Source of the DNA: Paracoccus sigandri
Lineage (GTDB): Bacteria; Pseudomonadota; Alphaproteobacteria; Rhodobacterales; Rhodobacteraceae
NCBI RefSeq assembly: GCF_003709565.1
Contig: NZ_QNRC01000002.1
Location: 215,238-279,237, forward strand
Length of the DNA: 64,000 bases
Reading direction: 5' to 3'
In this document: positions 55,736-63,811 of the stretch, piece by piece
Numbering within the stretch: position 1 is the first letter of the stretch
How the letters are laid out: every line of letters starts with the position of its first letter
Notes under the pieces: model-generated
What the model was told of the DNA's origin: nothing
The model's database searches: none
Seen by the model: the letters and a program-made list of their open reading frames with translations, nothing else
Position numbers and translations under genes: made by a program

Positions 55736-57193
55736 ATGCGCATGATCGACATTCGCCCGGTGGCCCATCCGATTGGAAAGATCGTCGCCGCTCTGGGCGC
55801 CTCGATGCTGCTGCCGATGGCGGTGGACTGGTTTCACGGCAACCCGCACTGGATCATGTTCCTGCAGACCGGGATCCTGACCTCGACCGCCGGGCTGCTG
55901 GTCGCCACCGCCACCGCCGGGCACGACCGCGCCATGACCATCCAGCAGGCCTTCCTGTTCACCTCGGGGCTGTGGCTGGTCGTCCCCGTCTTCGGCGCCC
56001 TGCCCTTCCTGCTGGGCGAGCCCCATGCGACCCTGACCGACGCCTATTTCGAGGCGATGTCGGGCGTGACCACCACCGGCGCCACCGCCTTCGCCCGGCT
56101 GGACGACCTGCCCCGCGGCATCCACCTGTGGCGGGCGATGCTGCACTGGATGGGCGGGCTGGGCATCGTCGTGGTGGCGATGGTCTTCCTGCCGGCGATG
56201 AAGGTCGGCGGGATGCAGTTCTTCCGGTCCGAGGGCTTCGACACGCTGGGGAAGATCCTGCCCCGCGCGCGAGAGATCGCGGCCGAGATCTCGCGCCTCT
56301 ACCTGATCCTGACCGGCGCCTGCATCATCGCCTACACGCTGCTGGGCATGGGCGGCTTCGACGCGGTGGTGCAGGCGCTCTCGACCGTCTCGACCGGGGG
56401 GTTCTCGAATTACGACGCCAGCTTCGGCGCCTTCGCGGGCGCGGCGGAATGGGCGGCGTCGGTGTTCATGATCCTGGCCTCGATCCCCTTCATCCGCATG
56501 GTCCAGGCGATGCGCGGGCAATTCGCGCCGATCTGGCAGGACATCCAGATCCGCGCCTATCTGCGCTGGATCTGCTATGCCTGCGCGATCATCGCCCTGT
56601 GGCGGCTGTTGCAGGGCGAGGCGGCGGGCGGCCCCTTCGCGATGATCCGCGAGACGGTCTTCAACACCGTCTCGATCTTCTCGGGCACCGGCTTCGCCTC
56701 GGTCGATGTCTCGACCTGGGGGCAGTTCCCGCTGACGGTGCTGATCATCTGCGGGCTGATCGGCGGCTGCACCGGCTCGACCGGCTGCTCGGTCAAGGTG
56801 TTCCGCTATCTGGTGCTGTTCCAGGCGGTGCGGGCGCAGATCCGGCGGATGCATTCGCCCCATCGCGTCTATCCGCTGCGCTTCGCGGGCCGGCCGCTGG
56901 AGCGGGACGTGGTGAATTCGGTGATGGCCTTCTTCACCCTGTTCACCCTGACCTTCGGGCTGCTGATCGTCGGGCTGTCGCTGACCGGGCTGCATCCGCG
57001 CACCGCGCTGACCGCCGCCTGGACCTCGATCGCCAATATCGGCCCGGTCTGGGGACCCGAGATCACCCGCAACGGATCGGTCGCCGAACTGCCCGATTCG
57101 GCGAAATGGATCATGCTGACCGGCATGTATCTGGGCCGGCTGGAGCTGATCTCGGTGCTGGTGCTGCTGCTGCCGCGCTTCTGGCGCGCCTAG
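55736..57193 (+). CDS. trkH: TrkH-family potassium uptake protein
   Basis: A 485-residue inner-membrane K+ transporter subunit with four membrane-pore-membrane repeats. The four filter segments are seen: SGVTTTGATAF, STVSTGGFSNYD, FSGTGFASVD and the TSIANIGPVWG segment; GGCTGSTGCSVKV lies before the last repeat. TrkH works with the cytoplasmic NAD-binding TrkA, not in this window. The ATG at 55736 gives the family length; GGAGG is 19 bases upstream, so the start is uncertain (ATG 55742 also possible). Its stop shares the CTAG palindrome with the convergent gene. Confidence 0.92.
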   Translation: MRMIDIRPVAHPIGKIVAALGASMLLPMAVDWFHGNPHWIMFLQTGILTSTAGLLVATATAGHDRAMTIQQAFLFTSGLWLVVPVFGALPFLLGEPHATLTDAYFEAMSGVTTTGATAFARLDDLPRGIHLWRAMLHWMGGLGIVVVAMVFLPAMKVGGMQFFRSEGFDTLGKILPRAREIAAEISRLYLILTGACIIAYTLLGMGGFDAVVQALSTVSTGGFSNYDASFGAFAGAAEWAASVFMILASIPFIRMVQAMRGQFAPIWQDIQIRAYLRWICYACAIIALWRLLQGEAAGGPFAMIRETVFNTVSIFSGTGFASVDVSTWGQFPLTVLIICGLIGGCTGSTGCSVKVFRYLVLFQAVRAQIRRMHSPHRVYPLRFAGRPLERDVVNSVMAFFTLFTLTFGLLIVGLSLTGLHPRTALTAAWTSIANIGPVWGPEITRNGSVAELPDSAKWIMLTGMYLGRLELISVLVLLLPRFWRA

Positions 57194-58689
57194 GGCTGCG
57201 ACGCCGGGCTGGCGGGGGCCGCCGCCTGCGCCTCGTTCGCGGCCTCGGCGAAACGCGCCAGGCTATCGCTCATCTCGGCGGCGACGCGGGCCTGGTCCTC
57301 GGCGCCGGCGGCGGGCCAGATCAGCACATAGCCCTCGGCCCGGCCGTCGCGCACCCAGCCCTCGGCCCGGCCGATATGGTCGCCATTCGCGCCTTCCAGC
57401 AGCGCATGGCCCTGGGTGATGCTGCGTTCGGGCTGCGGCACCCAGCCAAGCGCGGTCACAAGGCCCGAGATGTCCAGCAATTCCTGCTGGCCGCCCGGCT
57501 GGCTGAACAGGATCAGCGCCACGCCCGAGCCGTCCTTCGGCCCGTAGATCGACAGCAGGCGTTCGGTGCGGTTGAATTCCAGCAGATCCAGCGGCGCGAC
57601 CAGCGCAAGGCCGGTATAGTCGTCGCGCAGCTCCGACAGCCCCATCTGCGCCCGCCATTCCGCGCGGCGCTCGATCAGCAGGCGCATGGCGGTGCCCGCA
57701 TCGGGCGACAGGCGCAGATTGGCGACCTCGGCGGCGATGGCGGCGCGGGTGCGCGGCCCGGTCTGGCCGTCGATGGCGCCGTCGTAATGGCCCGCCCAAC
57801 GCAGGGCGCGCTGCACATCCTCCAGCGGCGGCATCTCTTCGGGCGCGCCCGGCGCGGGCAGTTCCAGCGCCGGACCCGCATCGACCAGTTCGCCCAGTTC
57901 CGCGGTCTCCGAGGTGAAGGCGTCGCGGGGCACCGCCTCGCCCTCGCGGAAGGCCGCCAGCCAGGCCGCGGCGGTCGCCGGCTCCAGCGGCCCCAGCGCG
58001 ACGGCATAGCGCCCGGCAGAGGTCTGCCACAGCGAGGCCTCGGGGAAACGCTCGCGCCAGCTGGCCAGCGCCGCTTCGGCCTCGGACTGGCCCGCGACGG
58101 TCTGCAGCCGGATATGGGCGCCCGGCGCCGGCGCCTCGGCCGCGATGTCCTCCTCGGCCGGCGGCTGAGGCTGGGGCGCGGGTTCGGCTGCGGTTTCGGC
58201 CCCGGCCAGGGTTTCCTCGACGCTGCCGGGCTGTTCGCCCGCGCCCTCATCGACGGTGATGCCGCCATCGCCCAGCAGCTCGCCGCCCTCGGCCGCCGCC
58301 GCATCAGCGGCCAGCGAGGGGTTGCCCGCCCCCTCGGGCGCCTCCCCGGCCTCTTGCGGCGCGTCCGCGGCGGCCATGCGGGTCAGCTCGACCCCTTCGG
58401 GCACGGCGACGAAACTGTCGGCGGGAACCCGGCGCGTTTCCTTCAGTTCGGCCAGCCGGGCGGCGGCTTCCTCGGGGCTTTGCGGCCCCAGCGCGATGGC
58501 CACCCAGCCGCGCGCCAGGGGGAAGGTGACGACATCGCCGAACTCGCGGGTCCAGGCCTCGGCCGCCTCGGCCGCCGCCTCGGCACCGCGCTTGGCCTCG
58601 ATGCGGATGACCGCGTCCTGCGCATATCCGGCCAGCGGCAGCCCCGCCACCAGCGCCATCGTCAAACCTGCCTTCACCGCTCGCCGCAT
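57190..58689 (-). CDS. Periplasmic protein with two SPOR-like repeats and a peptidoglycan-binding domain
   Basis: A 499-residue exported protein. After a signal peptide (AGLTMALVAGLPLAGYAQ) come two copies of a SPOR-like unit (about 25-85, ending GWVAIALGPQSPEEAAARLA, and 190-250, ending GRYAVALGPLEPATAAAWLA), with an acidic Ala/Glu/Pro linker between. A PG_binding_1 domain follows (about 285-325, DVQRALRWAGHYDGAIDGQ, GPRTRAAIAAE) and a C-terminal alpha/beta domain with YGPKDGSGVALILFSQPGG. No catalytic motif is seen, so a wall-binding or scaffold role is likely. Confidence 0.8.
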   Translation of the reverse strand: MRRAVKAGLTMALVAGLPLAGYAQDAVIRIEAKRGAEAAAEAAEAWTREFGDVVTFPLARGWVAIALGPQSPEEAAARLAELKETRRVPADSFVAVPEGVELTRMAAADAPQEAGEAPEGAGNPSLAADAAAAEGGELLGDGGITVDEGAGEQPGSVEETLAGAETAAEPAPQPQPPAEEDIAAEAPAPGAHIRLQTVAGQSEAEAALASWRERFPEASLWQTSAGRYAVALGPLEPATAAAWLAAFREGEAVPRDAFTSETAELGELVDAGPALELPAPGAPEEMPPLEDVQRALRWAGHYDGAIDGQTGPRTRAAIAAEVANLRLSPDAGTAMRLLIERRAEWRAQMGLSELRDDYTGLALVAPLDLLEFNRTERLLSIYGPKDGSGVALILFSQPGGQQELLDISGLVTALGWVPQPERSITQGHALLEGANGDHIGRAEGWVRDGRAEGYVLIWPAAGAEDQARVAAEMSDSLARFAEAANEAQAAAPASPASQP

Positions 58690-58809
58690 TGCCCGGCCTC
58701 CTTTTTCGACCTCGTTACCCAGCCTGCCGGCAGGGCTTTATTGACCCTGTCCGATGCCCCGCCTAGAAGGCGCGGAAGCTTTGCCTGATCTACGCAAAAG
58801 GATGGCCCG

Positions 58810-59733
58810 ATGACCAGCCCCAACCGACCCCGCAGCTTCCAGGAGATCATCCTGCGCCTGCAGACCTATTGGGCGGCGCAGGGCTGCGCGGTGCTGCAAC
58901 CCTATGACATGGAGGTCGGCGCGGGCACCTTCCACCCGGCGACCACGCTGCGCGCGCTTGGCGCCCGGCCCTGGGCGGCGGCCTATGTCCAGCCCTCGCG
59001 CCGCCCCACCGACGGCCGCTATGGCGAGAACCCGAACCGGCTGCAGCATTACTATCAATACCAGGTCATCATCAAACCCAGCCCGCCGGACCTGCAGGAC
59101 CTGTATCTGGGCAGCCTGAAGGCGATCGGGCTGGACCCGATGGTCCATGACGTGCGCTTCGTCGAGGACGACTGGGAAAGCCCGACGCTCGGCGCCTGGG
59201 GCCTGGGATGGGAGGTCTGGTGCGACGGCATGGAGGTCAGCCAGTTCACCTATTTCCAGCAGGTCGGCGGGCATGACTGCAAGCCGGTCTCGGGCGAGCT
59301 GACCTATGGGCTGGAACGCCTGGCCATGTATGTGCTGGGCGCGGGCCATGTCATGGACATGCCCTTCAACGACCCCGGTGCCGCCATCCCGCTGAGCTAT
59401 GGCGACATCTTCCGCCAGACCGAGCAGGAATATTCGCGCTGGAACTTCGAGCAGGCCGATACCGAGACCCTGTTCCGGCATTTCAAGGATGCCGAGGCCG
59501 AATGCGCCCGCATCCTGGCCGCCCCCGAGACCGACGCGGCCGGGCGCCGCATCCCGATGGCCCATCCCGCCTATGACCAGTGCATCAAGGCCAGCCACAT
59601 CTTCAACCTGCTGGATGCGCGCGGGGTGATTTCCGTGACCGAGCGGCAGGCCTATATCGGCCGGGTGCGCGCGCTGGCCAAGGCCTGCGCCGACCTGTTC
59701 GTGACCACCGACGCGGCGCAGGTGCCGACGTGA
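58810..59733 (+). CDS. glyQ: Glycyl-tRNA synthetase alpha subunit
   Basis: A 307-residue catalytic subunit of the bacterial alpha2beta2 GlyRS. It begins [19 protein letters not shown], with [22 protein letters not shown] (quoted as [17 protein letters not shown]), [20 protein letters not shown] and [25 protein letters not shown] segments. It charges tRNA(Gly) together with the beta subunit downstream. Its stop overlaps the start of the next gene (GTGA). Confidence 0.97.
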   Translation: MTSPNRPRSFQEIILRLQTYWAAQGCAVLQPYDMEVGAGTFHPATTLRALGARPWAAAYVQPSRRPTDGRYGENPNRLQHYYQYQVIIKPSPPDLQDLYLGSLKAIGLDPMVHDVRFVEDDWESPTLGAWGLGWEVWCDGMEVSQFTYFQQVGGHDCKPVSGELTYGLERLAMYVLGAGHVMDMPFNDPGAAIPLSYGDIFRQTEQEYSRWNFEQADTETLFRHFKDAEAECARILAAPETDAAGRRIPMAHPAYDQCIKASHIFNLLDARGVISVTERQAYIGRVRALAKACADLFVTTDAAQVPT

Positions 59734-60197
59734 ACGGCAAGCTGATCGGCATCGCCCTGATCGCCGCGACCGTCGTCGCGGGCGCGGGCATGTGGTATGC
59801 GCAGGAATACGGCTTCTACGACGAAATAGACCCCGCCGATGCCACGCTGAGCCTGCAGACCGCAGCCGGACCCCTGGCACTGGACATCGCGGGCTTTCAG
59901 GGCATCGACGCGGGCAGTTCTCCGATCCGCTGGCGGGCCTGCGCGCAGCTGGCCGAGGTGCCCGGCGACCCGATCCCCTATCCCGACGCCACGCCGCTGA
60001 TCGGCCCGCGCTGGTTTAGCTGTTTCGATGCCGTCCAGATCGGCGCCGACCTGGAATCCGGCGCGGCCACCGCCGTCCTGGGCCAGTCCGACATCCGCCC
60101 CGACGTGGACCGCGTCTTCGCCCTCTATCCCGATGGCCGCATCTTCGGCTGGCACCAATTCAACGAAAAGAACCCGGAACGCGGAGTGATGGACTGA
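59730..60197 (+). CDS. DUF6446-family membrane-anchored protein
   Basis: A 155-residue protein with one N-terminal transmembrane helix ([20 protein letters not shown]) and a periplasmic domain carrying Cys residues in RACAQLA and [10 protein letters not shown] that may form a disulfide. It starts at GTG within the glyQ stop and its stop shares a base with the glyS ATG, so all three are translationally coupled. I recall a DUF6446 gene at this spot in Rhodobacteraceae. Function unknown; no link to tRNA charging is evident. Confidence 0.82.
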   Translation: MNGKLIGIALIAATVVAGAGMWYAQEYGFYDEIDPADATLSLQTAAGPLALDIAGFQGIDAGSSPIRWRACAQLAEVPGDPIPYPDATPLIGPRWFSCFDAVQIGADLESGAATAVLGQSDIRPDVDRVFALYPDGRIFGWHQFNEKNPERGVMD

Positions 60198-62440
60198 TGC
60201 CCGATTTGCTGATCGAACTTTTCAGCGAGGAAATCCCCGCCCGGATGCAGGCCCGCGCCCGCGAGGACCTGAAGCGCCTGATCACCGACGGGCTGGTCGA
60301 GGCCGGGCTGACCTATGCCTCGGCCGGCGCCTTCTCGACGCCGCGCCGCCTGGTCCTGACCGTCGAGGGCCTCAGCGCGAACAGCCCGACCACCCGCGAG
60401 GAACGCAAGGGCCCGCGCCTGGACGCGCCCGAAAAGGCGCTGGAGGGCTTCCTGCGCAGCGCCGGGGTGACGAAGGACCAGCTGGAGGCCCGCGACGACA
60501 AGAAGGGCCAGGTCTGGTTCGCCACCATCACCCATCCCGGCCGCCCCGCCGCCCGGATCGTGGCCGAGGTGCTGGAGCGCGTGATCCGCGACTTCCCCTG
60601 GCCGAAATCCATGCGCTGGGGCGCGGGCACGCTGCGCTGGGTGCGCCCGCTGCATTCGATCCTGTGCATCCTGACCGACGAATCCGGCGCCTCCGTGGTG
60701 CCGCTGACCGTGGACGGCGTCACGGCCGGCGACAGGACGCGCGGCCACCGCTTCATGGCCCCCGACGCCTTCGCCGTGACGGGTTTCGAGGATTACGCCG
60801 CCAGGCTGCGCCGCGCCCGCGTCATGCTGGACCCGGCCGAACGCGAGGCCGCGATCCGTCAGGAGGCCGAAAGCCTGGCCTTCGCCCGCGGCTGGCAGAT
60901 CGTCCCCGATGACGGCTTGCTCTCCGAGGTCGCCGGCCTCGTCGAATGGCCGGTGCCGCTGATGGGCGTGATCGAGGCGCGTTTCCTGGACCTGCCGCCC
61001 GAGGTCTTGCAGACCTCGATGAAAGAGCACCAGAAGTTCTTCTCGGCCCGCAATCCGAAGACGGGCCGGATCGAGGGCTTCGTCACCGTCGCCAATATCG
61101 AGACGCCCGACCATGGCGAGACGATCCTGGCCGGCAACCAGCGGGTGCTGGCGGCGCGGCTGTCGGATGCGGCGTTCTTCTGGGAAAACGACCTGCGCGA
61201 GGCGAAATCCGGCATGGCGGCCTGGGCCGAGGGCCTGCGCGCCGTCACCTTCCACAACAAGCTGGGCTCTCAGGCCGACCGGATCGAGCGCATCGCCGCC
61301 CTGGCCCGCGAGATCGCGCCGCTGGTCGGCGCGGATGCGGACCAGGCCGAGCGGGCCGCACGGCTGGCGAAACTGGACCTGCGCTCCTCGATGGTCGGCG
61401 AGTTCCCCGAACTGCAAGGCATCATGGGCCGCTATTATGCTTTGGCAGCGGGTGAGTCCGACGCGGTGGCCGACGCCGCCCGCGACCACTATTCGCCGCT
61501 TGGCCCGTCGGACGAGGTGCCCACCGCGCCGGTTTCCGTGGCCGTCGCGCTGGCCGACAAGCTGGATACGCTGACCGGCTTCTGGGCGATCGACGAGAAG
61601 CCCACCGGCTCGAAGGACCCCTTCGCGCTGCGGCGTGCGGCGTTGGGGGTTATACGTCTCGTTATCGAGAACAATTCTCGCATTGCATTGTTGGATCACT
61701 TCAGTCGGGGAAGCGTTCTTGCCGCACGATCCGCTCTTGGCATCGCTGCACAGGCTAGTTCCACTATACGCGACATCTACGCGAAACTGGCTGGCGTCCC
61801 AGCAAGTGATTTGCTTAGGAAAGAGATTGTCACAGCGCTACTGAAAGATGGAAAGAATGGCGACAAAGAACCAGAATCATTCTACGTCGCGTTGGCCGAG
61901 CCGGAAATATTTGCCGCGAACCTCCTCGCCTTCCTCCACGACCGCCTGAAGGTCCACCTGCGCGACCAGGGCATTCGCCACGACATCATCGACGCGGTCC
62001 TTGCCCAGCCCGGCAATGACGACCTCGTCCTGGTGGTCAGCCGCGCCACCGCGCTGAACGCCATGCTGCAGACCGAGGACGGGAAAAACCTCACCCAGGG
62101 CCTGAAACGCGCCGGCAACATCCTGGCGCAGGCCGAGGAGAAGGACGGCGTCGAATACAGCTTCGGCGCCGACCCGAAATTCGCCGACACCGATCAGGAA
62201 CGCGCCCTCTTCGCCGCCCTCGACACGGCCGAGCCGCGGATCCGCCAAGCCATCGCCGACGAGGACTTCCCCGCCGCGATGACCGCCATCGCCGCCCTGC
62301 GCGCGCCCATCGACGCCTTCTTCGAGGCGGTGCAGGTCAATACCGACCACCAGATCACGCGCCGCAACCGGCTGAACCTGCTCTCGCGCATCCGCGACGC
62401 CGGCCGCCAGCTCGCCGATTTCACCCGCATCGAGGGCTGA
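60197..62440 (+). CDS. glyS: Glycyl-tRNA synthetase beta subunit
   Basis: A 747-residue beta subunit for tRNA binding and recognition. Landmarks are LLIELFSEEIPARMQARA, FSTPRRLVLTVEGL, FPWPKSMRWG, RFLDLPPEVLQTSMKEHQKFF (quoted as LPPEVLQTSMKEHQKFF), HNKLGSQADRIERI and the C-terminal anticodon-binding-like part ending RIRDAGRQLADFTRIEG. The frame is open throughout, but about residues 483-573 use rare codons and low-GC DNA (see separate entry). A hairpin terminator follows. Confidence 0.95.
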   Translation: MPDLLIELFSEEIPARMQARAREDLKRLITDGLVEAGLTYASAGAFSTPRRLVLTVEGLSANSPTTREERKGPRLDAPEKALEGFLRSAGVTKDQLEARDDKKGQVWFATITHPGRPAARIVAEVLERVIRDFPWPKSMRWGAGTLRWVRPLHSILCILTDESGASVVPLTVDGVTAGDRTRGHRFMAPDAFAVTGFEDYAARLRRARVMLDPAEREAAIRQEAESLAFARGWQIVPDDGLLSEVAGLVEWPVPLMGVIEARFLDLPPEVLQTSMKEHQKFFSARNPKTGRIEGFVTVANIETPDHGETILAGNQRVLAARLSDAAFFWENDLREAKSGMAAWAEGLRAVTFHNKLGSQADRIERIAALAREIAPLVGADADQAERAARLAKLDLRSSMVGEFPELQGIMGRYYALAAGESDAVADAARDHYSPLGPSDEVPTAPVSVAVALADKLDTLTGFWAIDEKPTGSKDPFALRRAALGVIRLVIENNSRIALLDHFSRGSVLAARSALGIAAQASSTIRDIYAKLAGVPASDLLRKEIVTALLKDGKNGDKEPESFYVALAEPEIFAANLLAFLHDRLKVHLRDQGIRHDIIDAVLAQPGNDDLVLVVSRATALNAMLQTEDGKNLTQGLKRAGNILAQAEEKDGVEYSFGADPKFADTDQERALFAALDTAEPRIRQAIADEDFPAAMTAIAALRAPIDAFFEAVQVNTDHQITRRNRLNLLSRIRDAGRQLADFTRIEG
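61645..61915 (+). other. Low-GC, atypical-codon patch inside glyS
   Basis: Hand counting gives 124 G+C in the 240 bases 61681-61920 (52 percent), and only 42 percent in 61801-61860, against 67 percent in the line 61561-61620. Codons otherwise rare here cluster in it: ATA three times, TTG, CTA, AGG, CGA, GGA, ACA, GCA. The reading frame is kept. The boundaries are sharp on both sides. It looks like an imported segment or a local insertion. Confidence 0.85.
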
Positions 62441-62449
62441 CGAAGGCCG

Positions 62450-62498
62450 GGGGCCGGACGGAAACCCTCCGGCCCCTTTCATCTTGGCCCAAATATCC
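62450..62498. repeat. Terminator hairpin with inverted ATATTTGGGCC tail after glyS
   Basis: GGGGCCGGA and TCCGGCCCC (62450-62458 and 62468-62476) form a perfect 9-bp stem, followed by TTTC and the reverse complement of the conserved tail (core TTTCATCTTGGCCCAAATAT). It lies ten bases after the glyS stop and probably terminates the glyQS operon. Confidence 0.75.
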
Positions 62499-63074
62499 TT
62501 CAGGGGGTCCGCCCGCCGCTGCGCCGCTGGCGCGAGAACCGGCCGGCGACGGAGACGCAAGGAAATCAGGGTTGCCCCGGCAGGACACGTCATGCCTCGT
62601 TGCGCCCCTCAATCCCCTGAGGGCCGAAAGCCTGCCCTCGCCCGCCGCGGCGCCACGGAATCTGCCGCGTTCGGCGACACCCTTCCGGCAGGCCGCGCTC
62701 CTGGCTCGAACGCGGGCGCCTTGCCCTGAGAAGCCCGAGGAGCATCGACCAGCACCGGAATACCATGGTCGCCCAGGCCCTCGCGGCTCCGGCTGATCGA
62801 CCGATCGGCGCGAGGTGGTCGGGGCGCTGCGTCCGATCCGGCGCCAGCGACATGTCACCGCCCGCCGCACCCCGGCCATGCTGGAAGACGATGTTCCGGT
62901 CCATCCCGCCCGATTCGACACCACCGAGCCCATGGCGCCGTCCGCCACCGCACCCGTCACTTCGGTGTCCCGACATAAGAACGCATGCCGAAGTCGGGAG
63001 CACTCCCGGACCCACAGGAACAGCGTCGGCCTTGCCGAGGAAACCCGTGAAGCGGAGCGAGGGGGACAACGCAA
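62499..63074. other. About 580 bases without a recognisable gene
   Basis: Open frames exist on both strands (for example minus 63134-62421) but their translations are low-information, rich in Arg, Gly, Ser and Pro, without domains, signal peptides or good ribosome binding sites. A rightward intrinsic terminator lies at the right end, which means a rightward transcript may cross this stretch. A decayed gene, a structured RNA or plain spacer are all possible. Confidence 0.5.
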
Positions 63075-63110
63075 AACTCCCGTGAGAATATCGGCGGGAG
63101 TTCGCTTTTT
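63075..63110 (+). terminator. Rightward intrinsic terminator without an assigned gene
   Basis: A perfect 8-bp stem AACTCCCG/CGGGAGTT with a 12-base loop, then CGC and five T residues. It reads rightward, yet the nearest rightward gene (glyS) has its own hairpin 600 bases earlier. Confidence 0.7.
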
Positions 63111-63111
63111 C

Positions 63112-63151
63112 CGTGCATCGCTCAAGGCCGCCATCCGCGCAGCGATGCACG
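63112..63151 (-). terminator. Hairpin after the beta-propeller gene
   Basis: CGTGCATCGCT and AGCGATGCACG form a perfect 11-bp inverted repeat with an 18-base loop, seven bases after the stop codon of the leftward gene at 63158. On the minus strand it is followed by GAAAAAGC rather than a T run, so it is terminator-like only. Confidence 0.5.
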
Positions 63152-63157
63152 CCGGCC

Positions 63158-63799
63158 CTAAGTCGCGTCCTGATCCGTCTTGCGCAGAACCACCCTCAGC
63201 GTGCCGCTGTTGCCGCCGCCGCAGAAGAACCGCGCGCCGCCATCGGATTCCAGCCCCGAGACGCCGGTGCCCGGCGGCATCTCCAGCCGCTCCAGCACCG
63301 CACCGGAGGCGGGGTCGATGCGGCGGATGTCGCTTTCCTCGTCCTGCCAGGTGCCGTGCCAGAGCGCGCCGTCGGCCCAGGTGACGCCGGTGACGAAGCG
63401 GTCGGAGACGATGCTGCGCAGCACCTTTCCGGTCTCGGGATCGACCTGGTGGATGCGGCGGCCGCGATGCTGGCCGACCCAGAGCGAACCCTCGACCCAG
63501 GCAAGCCCGGAATTGCCGCCCTCGGGCGCGGGGATGGTCGCCAGAACCGCGCCGCTTTCCGGGTCGATCTTGCGGATGACCGGCCCGGCGATCTGGAACA
63601 GATGCCTGCCGTCGAAAGCCGTGCCGGCATCGGCGGGGATCTCCAGCGCGCCCAGCAGCTCGCCGCTGTCGGGGTCGAGCGCGTTCAACCGCTCGCCGCT
63701 GGCGAACCAGACCTGCCGGCCGTCGAAACCGACGCCATGCACCTCCTCGATTCCCGGAAAGGGGCCATATTCGCGGATGATTTCAGCCATGCGTTTCAT
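63158..63799 (-). CDS. Beta-propeller repeat protein (Vgb/SMP-30 or Q-cyclotransferase-like)
   Basis: A 213-residue protein without a signal peptide, built of about five repeats of 40 residues with the pattern W-xx-G-xLW followed by xxIDPxxGxVL: LNALDPDSGELLGAL, IRKIDPESGAVLATI, IHQVDPETGKVLRSI, IRRIDPASGAVLERL. This is typical of Vgb-lyase/YncE/glutamine-cyclotransferase propellers, but shorter than most (six or seven blades expected). No catalytic residues can be assigned. The start is ATG 63799 or 63790. An IS end lies only 12 bases upstream, so its native promoter may have been cut off. Confidence 0.75.
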   Translation of the reverse strand: MKRMAEIIREYGPFPGIEEVHGVGFDGRQVWFASGERLNALDPDSGELLGALEIPADAGTAFDGRHLFQIAGPVIRKIDPESGAVLATIPAPEGGNSGLAWVEGSLWVGQHRGRRIHQVDPETGKVLRSIVSDRFVTGVTWADGALWHGTWQDEESDIRRIDPASGAVLERLEMPPGTGVSGLESDGGARFFCGGGNSGTLRVVLRKTDQDAT

Positions 63800-63811
63800 G
63801 TCCCCGCTCTA

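Noticed and set aside
54318..58788. Very long rightward frames (403 and 938 codons) opposite SulP and over trkH and the SPOR-like gene
   Set aside because: Arg/Gly/Gln/His-rich shadows without motifs, overlapping three well-supported genes.
62421..63134. 237-codon leftward frame in the gene-free region before the beta-propeller gene
   Set aside because: Ser/Arg/Gly-rich with no domain or ribosome binding site, and it would start inside a terminator region.
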